The translations under genes were made by a program, and so were the position numbers. Shown in pieces: positions 18,955 through 27,018 of a stretch of 40,239 bases of DNA. Source of the stretch: CAYFZR01 sp964347835 [NCBI: uncultured archaeon] (GTDB lineage Archaea; CAYFZR01); the NCBI GenBank assembly GCA_964347835.1, contig CAYFZR010000016.1:1-40239 (forward strand), read 5' to 3'. Below the pieces are notes generated by a model that had not been told where the DNA came from, did not search any database, and saw only the letters and a list, made by a program, of their open reading frames with translations. Position 1 is the stretch's first letter. Every line of letters begins with the position of its first letter.

Positions 18955-19401
18955 ATGGAATTAATATCTATTGTAATTATATTTATTCTTTTAATAAGTC
19001 TAATTGCTTTTATTGGACAATTTATAAGTGCTGTCAAACCTAAATTAGCCGCAAAATTGGGCGTTATGGAGCCCGAATCAGAAGTTGATCCCTTGTTTTT
19101 TGCATATGAAAAAGCAATAGCTTTAGCAGATTTATTGGTTTCCTGGACATTACCAGTTGCTTGCATTTTGTTTTTTATGAATAATTCAAACTGGGTTTAT
19201 TTTGGAATAATTGGTGGCACTATATATTTTTATTATTTTGGTCTTATAACATTTAGCCGCTTGATAATGCAAAATAGAAAAATGCGAATCGGCAGTTCTA
19301 AAGATATTAGAAATGCTTATATTATGGCCTTCCTTTGGGGCTTAAGTGGCCTTTTTATGATATTTTTTTCAATAATTACAATTAAGGCAGGTGTCTTATA
19401 A
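18955..19401 (+). CDS. Small polytopic membrane protein A, unknown function
   Basis: The 148-residue product has about four membrane segments. A helix at residues 2-25 is followed by a polar stretch (AVKPKLAAKLGVMEPESEVDPL split at its centre), then a AIALADLLVSW helix and two further C-terminal helices. The polar-loop-then-AxADxxV arrangement recurs in the next gene (ASALAWADSIV), so the two look like distant paralogues or two subunits of one complex. The start is the ATG at 18955 after an AAGGTGATT ribosome site. Arginine codons include CGC and CGA, which are rarer in the flanking housekeeping genes. The family is not recognised. Confidence 0.7.
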   Translation: MELISIVIIFILLISLIAFIGQFISAVKPKLAAKLGVMEPESEVDPLFFAYEKAIALADLLVSWTLPVACILFFMNNSNWVYFGIIGGTIYFYYFGLITFSRLIMQNRKMRIGSSKDIRNAYIMAFLWGLSGLFMIFFSIITIKAGVL

Positions 19402-19858
19402 ATTGATTGAACCAACAATTATAACTTGGATATTGATCATATTTGGAGTTATTACTTTCTTACCCTTATTATATGCTCAAATTTTGGCATTACTAAAACC
19501 AAAAAGCAAGAAGACAAAAGATATTCTTATTGGTAAAGGAGAAGATTGGAGAGATAAAACCCATTTCAAATCTGCCAGCGCACTTGCTTGGGCAGATTCA
19601 ATCGTATTATTTCCCGTAATTATTGCTGGAAGTATTGGCGTGGCATTATCTCAAACCTGGGGCTATGTATTATGGATTGCTTCAGGATTCATTGCAATAT
19701 ATTTTAGTATTATTTGCTGGGTTATGGAAAGGGAATACACATATCCTTCTTATGGACCATTAGCATATTATACTTATTATTGGGGTTTCTTCCTATATTG
19801 GGGTGTTGTAGTTATTATATATTCAATATATCGATTATTTGAATTGATGATTTCATAG
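19391..19858 (+). CDS. Small polytopic membrane protein B, unknown function
   Basis: The product is about 155 residues with four to five hydrophobic segments and a polar lysine-rich loop (LKPKSKKTKDILIGKGED) after the first helix, as in its upstream neighbour. It begins at a GTG at 19391, overlapping the upstream gene by 11 bp; a TTG at 19403 is an alternative start. The C-terminal half is rich in Trp and Tyr (YYTYYWGFFLYWG). The overlap indicates that A and B are made together. No catalytic or transport motif is seen, and I cannot assign a function. Confidence 0.68.
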   Translation: MSYKLIEPTIITWILIIFGVITFLPLLYAQILALLKPKSKKTKDILIGKGEDWRDKTHFKSASALAWADSIVLFPVIIAGSIGVALSQTWGYVLWIASGFIAIYFSIICWVMEREYTYPSYGPLAYYTYYWGFFLYWGVVVIIYSIYRLFELMIS

Positions 19859-19872
19859 AATTCAATGAGTAA

Positions 19873-19886
19873 TGGGTTCTCGGCTC
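19873..19886 (-). repeat. Right arm of the 14-bp inverted repeat
   Basis: TGGGTTCTCGGCTC is the exact reverse complement of 18866-18879. It begins 15 bp after the stop codon of membrane protein B, so the bracketed segment of about 1.02 kb contains only the two membrane-protein genes and their promoter. Confidence 0.7.
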
Positions 19887-19966
19887 AATATTCAGTGGAT
19901 TATCCTGCAGGTTTGTGAAATTCGACTCTGCGGACGCAGTTTTCCCAGACTTCGTATGGAAAAAGA

Positions 19967-20065
19967 GTTTAACGGCGATTAACCTGTTTATTCTTCGTTC
20001 GCCAGGCTCACTCCTCATTCACCCAAATCCACTTCGTGAACTTCGGTTAATCGCATATGTTAGTT
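19967..20065. repeat. 99-bp element with a perfect 10-bp inverted repeat
   Basis: GCGATTAACC at 19975-19984 is the perfect reverse complement of GGTTAATCGC at 20045-20054. Just outside them lie GTTTAAC (19967) and GTTAGTT (20059). The layout superficially resembles an integron attC site, but the GTTAGTT end departs from the consensus and no integrase is in the window. The spacer 19859-20120 also contains a small CTGC/GCAG hairpin near 19927-19938 and a TATA element near 20090-20098 for the next gene. Confidence 0.4.
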
Positions 20066-20120
20066 GCAATTGGCGGGCTCGCTTATAACATTTATATAAT
20101 CTAATGATTTAACCAACAAT

Positions 20121-20486
20121 ATGAAAATTGAAAAGGTAATTGAACTTTATTTACAAGCATTGGAGAAGGGTAGCTACACAGAGATTATGAAATTATTCAC
20201 TGATGATGCAATGGTTGACTCTCCACTCTATGGAGAAAGAAAAGCGTCAGAATTTTTCAAAGAACTTTTCAAAGATACAATGTCATCAAAAATAACATTA
20301 TTCAATGTGTTTGTGAGCAGAAGTGTTGGAGCAGTTCATTTTCGCTATGAATGGACATTAAAAGATGGAACACCAACATCTTTTGAATGCGTTGACATTT
20401 TTCAATTTTCTAATGGCAAAATAAAACATCTTAAAATTATTTACGATACTTACAAAACACGCGCGGCATTTGAAAAAAATAAATAA
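20121..20486 (+). CDS. NTF2-like / SnoaL-type small protein
   Basis: The 121-residue product fits the cone-shaped NTF2-like fold: an N-terminal helix pair (VIELYLQALEKGSYTEIMKL), then FTDDAMVDSPLYG, a helix, and beta strands ending with VDIFQFSNGKIKHLKIIYD. Such proteins can be isomerases, hydrolases or ligand binders, and the sequence does not say which. A TATA element about 27 bp upstream predicts a leaderless transcript. CGC arginine codons and its position between structured spacers suggest acquisition with the neighbouring accessory genes. Confidence 0.75.
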   Translation: MKIEKVIELYLQALEKGSYTEIMKLFTDDAMVDSPLYGERKASEFFKELFKDTMSSKITLFNVFVSRSVGAVHFRYEWTLKDGTPTSFECVDIFQFSNGKIKHLKIIYDTYKTRAAFEKNK

Positions 20487-20587
20487 TATCGCTCGCCCGC
20501 CCACTTTCTAGGTCCAGTATCTGACTAACTGCTAGGAGGAGAAAACAGATAGCTTGCCGAAAAAAAAATCCCGCGTTGGAGTTGCTC

Positions 20588-20834
20588 TACCTCCGGAGGA
20601 GGTACCACCACGACCTTCTAAAAGGTCGATCATTAGGTCGAATTGCTTCGCAATTCAACAACTCAAATAGACCTTCTCGAAAAAACAAAGCAAAATCCAG
20701 CATAAGAATAGCTCTGTCTCCGAAGGATGTATTTCTTCGACCGATCTACCTCCGAAGGAGGTAGTTCCTTTGATCCACCTTTGTAAAAGGTGGAGGAGGT
20801 ACCTTTTTGATCCACCTTTTTATTAAAAAGGTGG
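20588..20834. repeat. Array of at least six short perfect hairpins
   Basis: Between the convergent NTF2-like gene and the tRNA lie perfect stems with 3-4 nt loops. They are 20588-20604 (TACCTCC, loop GGA), 20611-20628 (CGACCTT, loop CTAA), 20640-20656 (GAATTGC, loop TTC), 20746-20764 (CTACCTCC, loop GAA), 20774-20794 (TCCACCTTT, loop GTA) and 20812-20834 (CCACCTTTTT, loop ATT). Stems fall into related families, and a decayed copy lies near 20711-20731. The last hairpin reaches into the final three bases of the tRNA gene. The rest of 20487-20587 shows nothing else recognisable. Confidence 0.75.
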
Positions 20835-20904
20835 GCCCGAGGGGATTTGAACCCCCGACCGCCCGGTTATGAGCCGGGCGCTCTAACCACTAAGCTACGG
20901 GCCC
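20832..20904 (-). tRNA. tRNA with CAT anticodon (Ile2 or elongator Met)
   Basis: The 73-nt minus-strand gene folds as a complete cloverleaf: acceptor GGGCCCG with CGGGCCC, a D arm with GG in the loop, anticodon stem CCCGG/CCGGG with loop CTCATAA (anticodon CAT), and a T arm with TTCAAAT. The discriminator is A and CCA is not encoded (ACCTTTTT follows). The GGGCCCG acceptor and A73 make the AUA-decoding, agmatidine-modified tRNA-Ile2 more likely than elongator Met. A TTTTTATTA element about 15-20 bp upstream may be its promoter, and the T-run downstream its terminator. No intron is seen. Confidence 0.9.
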
Positions 20905-20995
20905 ATGAGATACGATAATAAAAAGATCAGGAACTGATATTTATCTCTTGTCTATTATCCTTCAACTTATTAATCATTGGTTTTATCATTTATCC

Positions 20996-21790
20996 ATGTA
21001 CCTCCGGGTTCTCGAAGAGGATTCAGAATTATTCGATCCTGTTTCGTTAGCAAGAGAGACGGAAAAAATAGTCACCAAGAGTAAAAATGGCGAATTAGAG
21101 AGAAAATACACCGATTTTTATACGGTAGGCGTCTATGGTGGTATCAGTACAGGATATGCGTGCGGATGCTGTTTAAGATGCTCTTTTTGCTGGGTAGATT
21201 TGAGCAGAGAGTATCCGGAGAGTATTGGAAGTTTTTACTCTCCTAAGGGAGCCTACGAGAAGTTATCCAAGGCAGCAAAAATGTACAACGTTCGTAAATT
21301 AAGAGTTTCTGGAGCAGAGCCAACTTTAGGAAAAGAACATATGCTATCCCTCCTAGAATATGTAGAAGTCTCGGATTTCTCATTATTCATATTAGAAACT
21401 AACGGGATCTTATTCGGAGTTGATAGGGATTACGTAAAGAAATTAAATAAATACGAAAAGATACACATCAGGGTATCATTAAAGGCAGGAACTCCAGAAA
21501 AGTTTTCATTCTTGACGGGGGCGATTCCTGAGTCCTTCGATATACCCTTTAACGCCATTAGAAATCTCTTAGATTGTGGCGTAAAATTTCATGTCGCAGC
21601 AATGACAGATTCCAGAATAATGGATAAATCAGAAAGAAACGATCTAATTAATAAATTAGAAGAAATAGAGCCAATCTTGGTAAAATATCTGGAAGAGGAG
21701 ATAATCGATCCTTATTCAACAACACTCCTAAGAATGAAAAGCAGGGGCTTTGATATCCAAAAGTTCTTTAAAAAAGAAATATCATTTTAG
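20996..21790 (+). CDS. Radical SAM protein, first gene of the coenzyme B-type operon
   Basis: The 264-residue product is a radical SAM enzyme with the cluster motif CxxxCxxC at C58, C62 and C65, embedded in a Cys-rich CGCCLRCSFCW segment. The barrel continues with LRVSGAEPTLGKEH (the GxEPT SAM-binding element) and FILETNGILFG. The ATG at 20996 is preferred over an upstream in-frame TTG at 20948, which would add an ill-fitting N-terminus. I cannot name the substrate. It starts a run of ten co-directional genes with methanogenesis marker 11 next, 24 bp away, so a role in a methanogenic cofactor or MCR maturation is an inference from context. Confidence 0.8.
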   Translation: MYLRVLEEDSELFDPVSLARETEKIVTKSKNGELERKYTDFYTVGVYGGISTGYACGCCLRCSFCWVDLSREYPESIGSFYSPKGAYEKLSKAAKMYNVRKLRVSGAEPTLGKEHMLSLLEYVEVSDFSLFILETNGILFGVDRDYVKKLNKYEKIHIRVSLKAGTPEKFSFLTGAIPESFDIPFNAIRNLLDCGVKFHVAAMTDSRIMDKSERNDLINKLEEIEPILVKYLEEEIIDPYSTTLLRMKSRGFDIQKFFKKEISF

Positions 21791-21814
21791 TAAGCCTTCT
21801 TAAAAGGTGATAAG

Positions 21815-22753
21815 ATGAAGGTCTACACAAGAGAAAAATTTGCAGAGGAATTTGGAGATAAAAAGTGGATTGCACCTTGTGATAAAATAATAGCCATCGC
21901 TAGCGAGGACAATAACTATGTAGAAATCATAGAGGAGACCGCTAGCTATGGAGGATCAGCCTGGACCTCTTTACATTTCCATAAAACCAGCGAACTGGTT
22001 AAGGAAGCAAGAAGAGAGGGGAAAAGAAACGTATTTTTAACTTCTACTGGGAAAACTGATCTTAAATTAGTCCCCGGTCTTTCTGGCGCAGGCATAGAAG
22101 AAATAAAAGTCTTAGAGGATGAAATCCATGTTACTTACGCAGGATTGGGAGGAGGAGGTGTAGGCGCCTCTTATTCAAGAGGAATGGCAAAAGGAGTTAA
22201 AAGAGTTGAGATACACGCAAGAGGAGGTGGAAGCAAGTACAGCAGAGCCACTGTAGTCTTGCCTAGATTGGAAAAATTAGTTTTAGGAATAGACGATACA
22301 GACAGTAAGGAAGAAGGGGCGACCTGGTCCTTAACGCACAATTTAGGGTGCGCAATCCAGAAAAAAGGATTGGGAGAGTACATATACCACTCAATAGTTC
22401 AACTCTATCCAAAGAATCCGCACAAAACCCAAAATTGTGTGAGCGTATCACTAGGATTTGCCTCAGAAAAAGGAAAAAAGAGAGAAATAATAGATTTTGC
22501 CCGAAAATATCTTGAAGAAAATACCCTATCCGAGCATACTGGACTTGCCACATTCGACAGGTTTTTTATTAATGAGGATTTAAAAAAATTCGCGGAAGAT
22601 GCTAAGGAGAAGATAGTCAGCGTAGAGCAAGCATACAAAGTTGCAAGAAAAAATGATGTAAAATTACTAGAAATCACCGGAAAAAGGGGATTAATCGGAG
22701 CATTAGCCGCAATACCGTTTTACGATAAACCCGATAAAGGTGTACTGATATGA
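21815..22753 (+). CDS. Methanogenesis marker protein 11
   Basis: The 312-residue product matches my recollection of methanogenesis marker protein 11, a family found almost only in MCR-bearing archaea and without assigned function. An N-terminal half with ETASYGGSAWTSLHFHKT and a glycine-rich VTYAGLGGGGVGASYSRG loop is followed by a TiaS-like domain beginning with GIDDTDS at residues 158-164. In TiaS, the tRNA-Ile2 agmatidine synthetase, this motif binds metal and ATP in a kinase-like domain. The protein ends by overlapping the next gene as ATGA. The family call is from motif memory and was not searched. Confidence 0.8.
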   Translation: MKVYTREKFAEEFGDKKWIAPCDKIIAIASEDNNYVEIIEETASYGGSAWTSLHFHKTSELVKEARREGKRNVFLTSTGKTDLKLVPGLSGAGIEEIKVLEDEIHVTYAGLGGGGVGASYSRGMAKGVKRVEIHARGGGSKYSRATVVLPRLEKLVLGIDDTDSKEEGATWSLTHNLGCAIQKKGLGEYIYHSIVQLYPKNPHKTQNCVSVSLGFASEKGKKREIIDFARKYLEENTLSEHTGLATFDRFFINEDLKKFAEDAKEKIVSVEQAYKVARKNDVKLLEITGKRGLIGALAAIPFYDKPDKGVLI

Positions 22754-23751
22754 AGCCTGAAGTAAAGGCAAGGTTAATCTCAGTTGGAAAGATAAATATC
22801 GACAATATTAGGCTTTATAAAGATTTAAGATTAGGATACTCAGCATCAGGACCTGGTGCAGGTTCAGAATCTGTATTCATAAAAAAAGATGGGAAAAGAG
22901 TAAGACTCACCATAACAAAGGATTCCCCCCTCATACTAAAAGAGAATGAAGTACTCTTAGGGGATGAAGTCATAATTGAAGACTTCGAGCTTGAAGATCC
23001 CATCCTCCATTGTCCAAAACAGGCGTATATAACGGTAGATGCTTCTTGTATATTTGACTGTAAATTCTGCCCTGTTCCCAAACTAAAAGGGGAAAATAGA
23101 TCGGTAGAGCAAGTATTAGATATGATACGATCAGCATCAAAAAATAAAGAATTTTCAGCTATTTCTTTAACGAGCGGAGTTCCTATAGAACCAAGAAAAG
23201 AAATATTAAAACTTGCAGAAATAATTAGACTCGCAAAAGAAGAATTCGATGTTCCAATAGGAGTATCGCCTTATTCTGCTGGGAATGAAGGAACAGATAT
23301 ATTATACAGCGCCGGAGCCGACGAAATAAAATACAACATAGAGAGTTACGATCAAGAGATATTCAACAGGACCTGCAAGGAGTTATCCCTCGATAAGATA
23401 ATAGATTCCCTGAAATACGCTGTAGAAGTTTTCGGTGACAATAAAGTAACTTCAAATATAATTATTGGTCTGGGAGAAAGCGATGAAAAAGTGATAGAAG
23501 GAATCGAACATTTGTCATCGATTGGAGTTATCCCCATATTACGTGCATTGGTCGTTTCTCCCTTGAGAAAAGAAGAGTTAATGCAAGCCACAAATAATAA
23601 GGCAAATAGACCTAGTGCAGCGAGGATTTTTAGACTGGCAAAAGCACAAAAAGAAATACTGAATTCATATGGACTAAGGATGGATAAGCCAAAGACAATG
23701 TGTCCTCCATGCACAGGATGCGATCTAACCCCTCACAGGGATGTTGTATGA
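22750..23751 (+). CDS. Radical SAM protein with extra C-terminal cysteine motif
   Basis: The 333-residue product has about 90 residues of beta-rich leader (GPGAGSESVF, then LLGDEVIIEDFEL). The radical SAM motif follows at C100, C104 and C107 (CIFDCKFC), with the barrel segments SLTSGVP, ISPYSAG-like VGVSPYSAG region and IIGLGESDE. The tail carries C318, C321 and C324 (CPPCTGC), which could bind an auxiliary cluster. It overlaps both neighbours by ATGA. The substrate is unknown. Its place between methanogenesis marker 11 and the aks genes suggests a cofactor or MCR-maturation role. Confidence 0.8.
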   Translation: MKPEVKARLISVGKINIDNIRLYKDLRLGYSASGPGAGSESVFIKKDGKRVRLTITKDSPLILKENEVLLGDEVIIEDFELEDPILHCPKQAYITVDASCIFDCKFCPVPKLKGENRSVEQVLDMIRSASKNKEFSAISLTSGVPIEPRKEILKLAEIIRLAKEEFDVPIGVSPYSAGNEGTDILYSAGADEIKYNIESYDQEIFNRTCKELSLDKIIDSLKYAVEVFGDNKVTSNIIIGLGESDEKVIEGIEHLSSIGVIPILRALVVSPLRKEELMQATNNKANRPSAARIFRLAKAQKEILNSYGLRMDKPKTMCPPCTGCDLTPHRDVV

Positions 23752-24653
23752 TCTTACCCGAGCATTGCAGGTTTGTTTCTTTAAAAAAAGTTAAAATTAA
23801 TTTAAGAAATGAAGAAGAAATAAAAAAATCCTTAAAAAATAAAGAAGCCTACTTCTCATCCAGATACATAGTTTTATTAAATGAAAAAACCGGAGATGCT
23901 GCAATCGTAGAGACAGATTTAGAAGGAAACGGTTTTATTCAAAAAATAAACGATGTATCTATACTTTCAATGCCAGAGGAGACCTCAATAATAGAAAAAC
24001 CAGTGGATGTTAGGTGTAAGAGCGAACTAATAACAACTGCGTATAGAGAAGCGGAGAAATCTAAAGTAAAAGCAGTAGTAGTATTTGGAGAACACAAGCA
24101 TATGAATTTCGTTATTGATCCTTTAGATTCAAAAATTAAAAAGATACAAGTAATAGATATTATCCCACCTCTTCCTTCCAAATTGATGGAAGATATAATT
24201 AATATAAGGCGCTGCGGTCTTATAAAAGAAGAAGATTTTTTAATAGATTTTGAACTGAACACGATAAATTTTATTGAAAAAGGAAAAAAATATACTGCTG
24301 AAAATACTCTTCTTTTGTTTCCCTGCGATATTGGAATTACAGAAGATATATTTCTGGGAGATTTTGCCTTTCTTACGGATGTAGAAGAGTTAAAAGAAAA
24401 TAATGTTCTGATTGGTTGTGATGTATCAAAGACGGTCTTCGAGGAGAAGTTTAATAGCGAATACACGCATGAAAACATATGCCCAAGAGAAGTGGCAAAA
24501 GAGATCGTCAGGCATCCTTTTATATTGAGGTGTTGTCTGAGAGATAAATTAGGATTCATGGAGGTAAACGATAACATAGGGGTGGCGGTGCATTTCGGCG
24601 CTTCTGCAGAAGAAATTGCCTCATCCTTAAATGAACTCATAGGGAGGATATAG
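23748..24653 (+). CDS. Unknown 301-residue protein in the coenzyme B-type operon
   Basis: The start is the ATG at 23748, which overlaps the upstream stop as ATGA. The protein is soluble and alpha/beta in appearance. It has scattered cysteines (RRCGL, LFPCDIG, LIGCDVS, NICPREV, LRCCLRDKLGF) and a VVVFGEHKHMNFVIDP segment. The cysteine positions do not form a ferredoxin motif but could ligate a metal. I do not recognise the family. It touches aksA with no gap (stop at 24653, next ATG at 24654), which ties it to the pathway. It may be a methanogen-specific subunit or scaffold. Confidence 0.75.
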   Translation: MILPEHCRFVSLKKVKINLRNEEEIKKSLKNKEAYFSSRYIVLLNEKTGDAAIVETDLEGNGFIQKINDVSILSMPEETSIIEKPVDVRCKSELITTAYREAEKSKVKAVVVFGEHKHMNFVIDPLDSKIKKIQVIDIIPPLPSKLMEDIINIRRCGLIKEEDFLIDFELNTINFIEKGKKYTAENTLLLFPCDIGITEDIFLGDFAFLTDVEELKENNVLIGCDVSKTVFEEKFNSEYTHENICPREVAKEIVRHPFILRCCLRDKLGFMEVNDNIGVAVHFGASAEEIASSLNELIGRI

Positions 24654-25850
24654 ATGAAAAGTTGTGTAAGTGGCTTTAATTCATCGGAAGATGCGAAAAA
24701 AGACATCCACATTGCAGAGAACTTGATTATGTATGATACTACTTTGAGAGATGGAGAGCAGACTCCTGAGGTAGCGTTTACACCCCAACAAAAGTTAGAG
24801 ATAGCAATAAAGTTGGATGAACTCGGCGTGCACGAAATCGAGGCAGGTTTCCCTATTGTATCTAAAAGGGAAAGAGTTGGTATTAAAAAGATTGTAGATC
24901 AAGGTTTAAAATTGAAGGTATTGTCTCTTGCTAGAGCAAACGTAAAAGATGTGGATTACGCCTTGAAATGTGGAGTAGACGGTGTCATCGTATTTTTTCC
25001 TGCCTCTCCAATACATCTAAAGTATAAGGTACGCGCGTCTTTGGAAGATATAATTGAAAAAGGAGTAGAAGCCGTAGAGTATGCAAAAGACCATGGTATA
25101 TGGACACAGTTGAGTTGCGAAGACGGTACAAGATCAGATCTCGAATCCTTATTAAAGGTTTACAAAATCGCTGAAGAATTAAGGACCGATAGGGTAGGGC
25201 TGGCAGATACAGTAGGTTGCATACATCCTACTGCCATGAAATATCTCATATCTACACTCAGAAAAGAGATCAAGATACCAATGGCGGTTCATTGTCACAA
25301 CGACTTTGGTCTTGCGGTAGCAAATTCTTTAGCCGCGGTAGAAGCCGGAATTAATGCTGTATCCTGTACCGTAAACGGAATTGGAGAAAGAGGCGGAAAC
25401 GCTTCTCTAGAAGAGGTTATTATGTCGCTTTATATCTTATACGAATTAGACTTAGGTTTCAACTACTCTGTATTAGAAGAGTTGTCTGAGTTGGTATCGA
25501 AATACTCAGGTATAGATATTCCACCCAACAAAGCCATAGTAGGCAAAAATGTTTTCAGACACGAATCAGGAATTCATGTGGCAGCCGTATTGGAAAATTC
25601 CTTCACCTATGAACCATACTTGCCTCAGACAGTAGGACAGAGAAGAGAATTAGTTTACGGTAAGCACAGTGGATTTCATGGAGTTTTGGAAAAACTAAAA
25701 GAATTGGACTATAATCTAAAAAAAGAAGAAGTAGACTCCGTAGTTTATCTTGTAAAAGAGTATAGAGAGGATGGCTATACCATAACAGACGATTTAATAA
25801 AAGAATTCGCTGAAAGAGTAAAAAAAGGAGAAAGATATGCCCTTAGCTGA
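24654..25850 (+). CDS. aksA: Homocitrate synthase-type acyltransferase (AksA)
   Basis: The protein belongs to the LeuA/homocitrate synthase family, which condenses acetyl-CoA with a 2-oxoacid. AksA acts on 2-oxoglutarate, 2-oxoadipate and 2-oxopimelate during coenzyme B side-chain elongation. Motifs are YDTTLRDGEQTPEVAF, the metal-binding HCHNDFGLAVANS, and NGIGERGGNASLEEV. The 398-residue length lacks the regulatory LeuA dimer extension, as in AksA. Its neighbours are a homoaconitase-type pair, an AksF homologue and a ThDP decarboxylase. It could alternatively be isopropylmalate or citramalate synthase, but the AksE signature downstream favours AksA. Confidence 0.88.
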   Translation: MKSCVSGFNSSEDAKKDIHIAENLIMYDTTLRDGEQTPEVAFTPQQKLEIAIKLDELGVHEIEAGFPIVSKRERVGIKKIVDQGLKLKVLSLARANVKDVDYALKCGVDGVIVFFPASPIHLKYKVRASLEDIIEKGVEAVEYAKDHGIWTQLSCEDGTRSDLESLLKVYKIAEELRTDRVGLADTVGCIHPTAMKYLISTLRKEIKIPMAVHCHNDFGLAVANSLAAVEAGINAVSCTVNGIGERGGNASLEEVIMSLYILYELDLGFNYSVLEELSELVSKYSGIDIPPNKAIVGKNVFRHESGIHVAAVLENSFTYEPYLPQTVGQRRELVYGKHSGFHGVLEKLKELDYNLKKEEVDSVVYLVKEYREDGYTITDDLIKEFAERVKKGERYALS

Positions 25851-27018
25851 GGATATAATCAGCAAGAAGATAAAAAAAGAAGTATTTGCCGGAGATTTTG
25901 TGGAAATCCCAGTAGATCTTTGCATGATGCATGATGGCTCGGGCACCTTAGTGGTGAGAAGTTTTAAAGAGTTAGCAGAGAAAGTATGGGATCCAGAAAA
26001 GATAGCTATCGTATTTGATCACCTAATACCCGCTAACAATGAACAAACCGCCAATCTACACAACATGATAAGGAGATTTGCAAGAGAACAGAATATAAAA
26101 AATTTCTTTGACATAGGCCATGGAATATGTCATCAGGTAATCTATGAAAAAGGATTAGTAAAGCCTGAGATGATATTAATTGGAGCAGATTCCCATACGT
26201 GCACCAACGGGGCTTCAAAAGCACTCGCTATAGGTATGGGTGCTACGGATTGTGCTGCTATCTTAGAAAGCGGAAAGACCTGGCTTAAAGTACCGGGAGC
26301 ATACAGGGTAAATGTAAATGGTCCTCTTAAAAACCCAGTTAGTGCAAAAGACATCATTCTAAACATATTAAAAGAAATTGGAATGAACGGTGCTAATTAC
26401 ATGTGCCTTGAGTTTTTCGGAGAAACTATAGATAAATTGAACGTATCAGATAAACAAACGCTGTGCAACATGGCTGTAGAAATGGGGGCAAAGACAGGAA
26501 TCATAGCGGATGATAATTCTTATTCCGTAGAAAAAGAAATATTCTTGGATACCGAAGATATAGACATATCAGTTTCCGTACCGAACAAGGTAGATACGAT
26601 TAAACCTGCGAGAGATGTAAACTGTTCGATAGATCAGGCGTTCGTGGGATCATGCACGAATGGAAGGATAGAAGACTTAAGGATAATCGCGAATATTTTG
26701 AAAGACAGAAAAATCCACAAAAACGTAAGATTTATAATTGTTCCTTCTTCCAAGAAGACTTTAGACAAAGCGTGTAAAGAGGGTTTGTTAGGTACTTTTC
26801 TAAGAGCGGGAGCCGTTTTAGGACCGCCAAGTTGTGGACCGTGTTTAGGGGGAAATTTTGGAGTCTTAGGAAAGGGAGAAATATGTATTTCCTCTTCGAA
26901 TAGAAACTTCATAGGGAGAATGGGAAGCAGAGATGCAAAAGTATATCTGGCGAGCCCAGCCACTGTAGCAGCCTCTGCGATAGCGGGAGAGGTAACAGAT
27001 CCGAGGGAAGTAACATGA
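25837..27018 (+). CDS. aksD: Homoaconitase large subunit (AksD, LeuC family)
   Basis: The large subunit of the [4Fe-4S] hydro-lyase isomerises homocitrate-series acids through homoaconitate analogues. The 393-residue length fits the archaeal LeuC/AksD type. Cluster ligands are expected at the SCTNGR cysteine and at both cysteines of [21 protein letters not shown] and [14 protein letters not shown] are typical active-site segments. The ATG at 25837 overlaps aksA by 14 bp, and its stop overlaps aksE as ATGA. The specificity call rests mainly on the small subunit. The alternative is isopropylmalate isomerase. Confidence 0.88.
   Translation: MPLAEDIISKKIKKEVFAGDFVEIPVDLCMMHDGSGTLVVRSFKELAEKVWDPEKIAIVFDHLIPANNEQTANLHNMIRRFAREQNIKNFFDIGHGICHQVIYEKGLVKPEMILIGADSHTCTNGASKALAIGMGATDCAAILESGKTWLKVPGAYRVNVNGPLKNPVSAKDIILNILKEIGMNGANYMCLEFFGETIDKLNVSDKQTLCNMAVEMGAKTGIIADDNSYSVEKEIFLDTEDIDISVSVPNKVDTIKPARDVNCSIDQAFVGSCTNGRIEDLRIIANILKDRKIHKNVRFIIVPSSKKTLDKACKEGLLGTFLRAGAVLGPPSCGPCLGGNFGVLGKGEICISSSNRNFIGRMGSRDAKVYLASPATVAASAIAGEVTDPREVT

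Noticed and set aside
20576-20764. 62-codon open frame within the hairpin array
   Set aside because: Its codons come from the hairpin stems themselves, with Arg-rich composition and no ribosome site.
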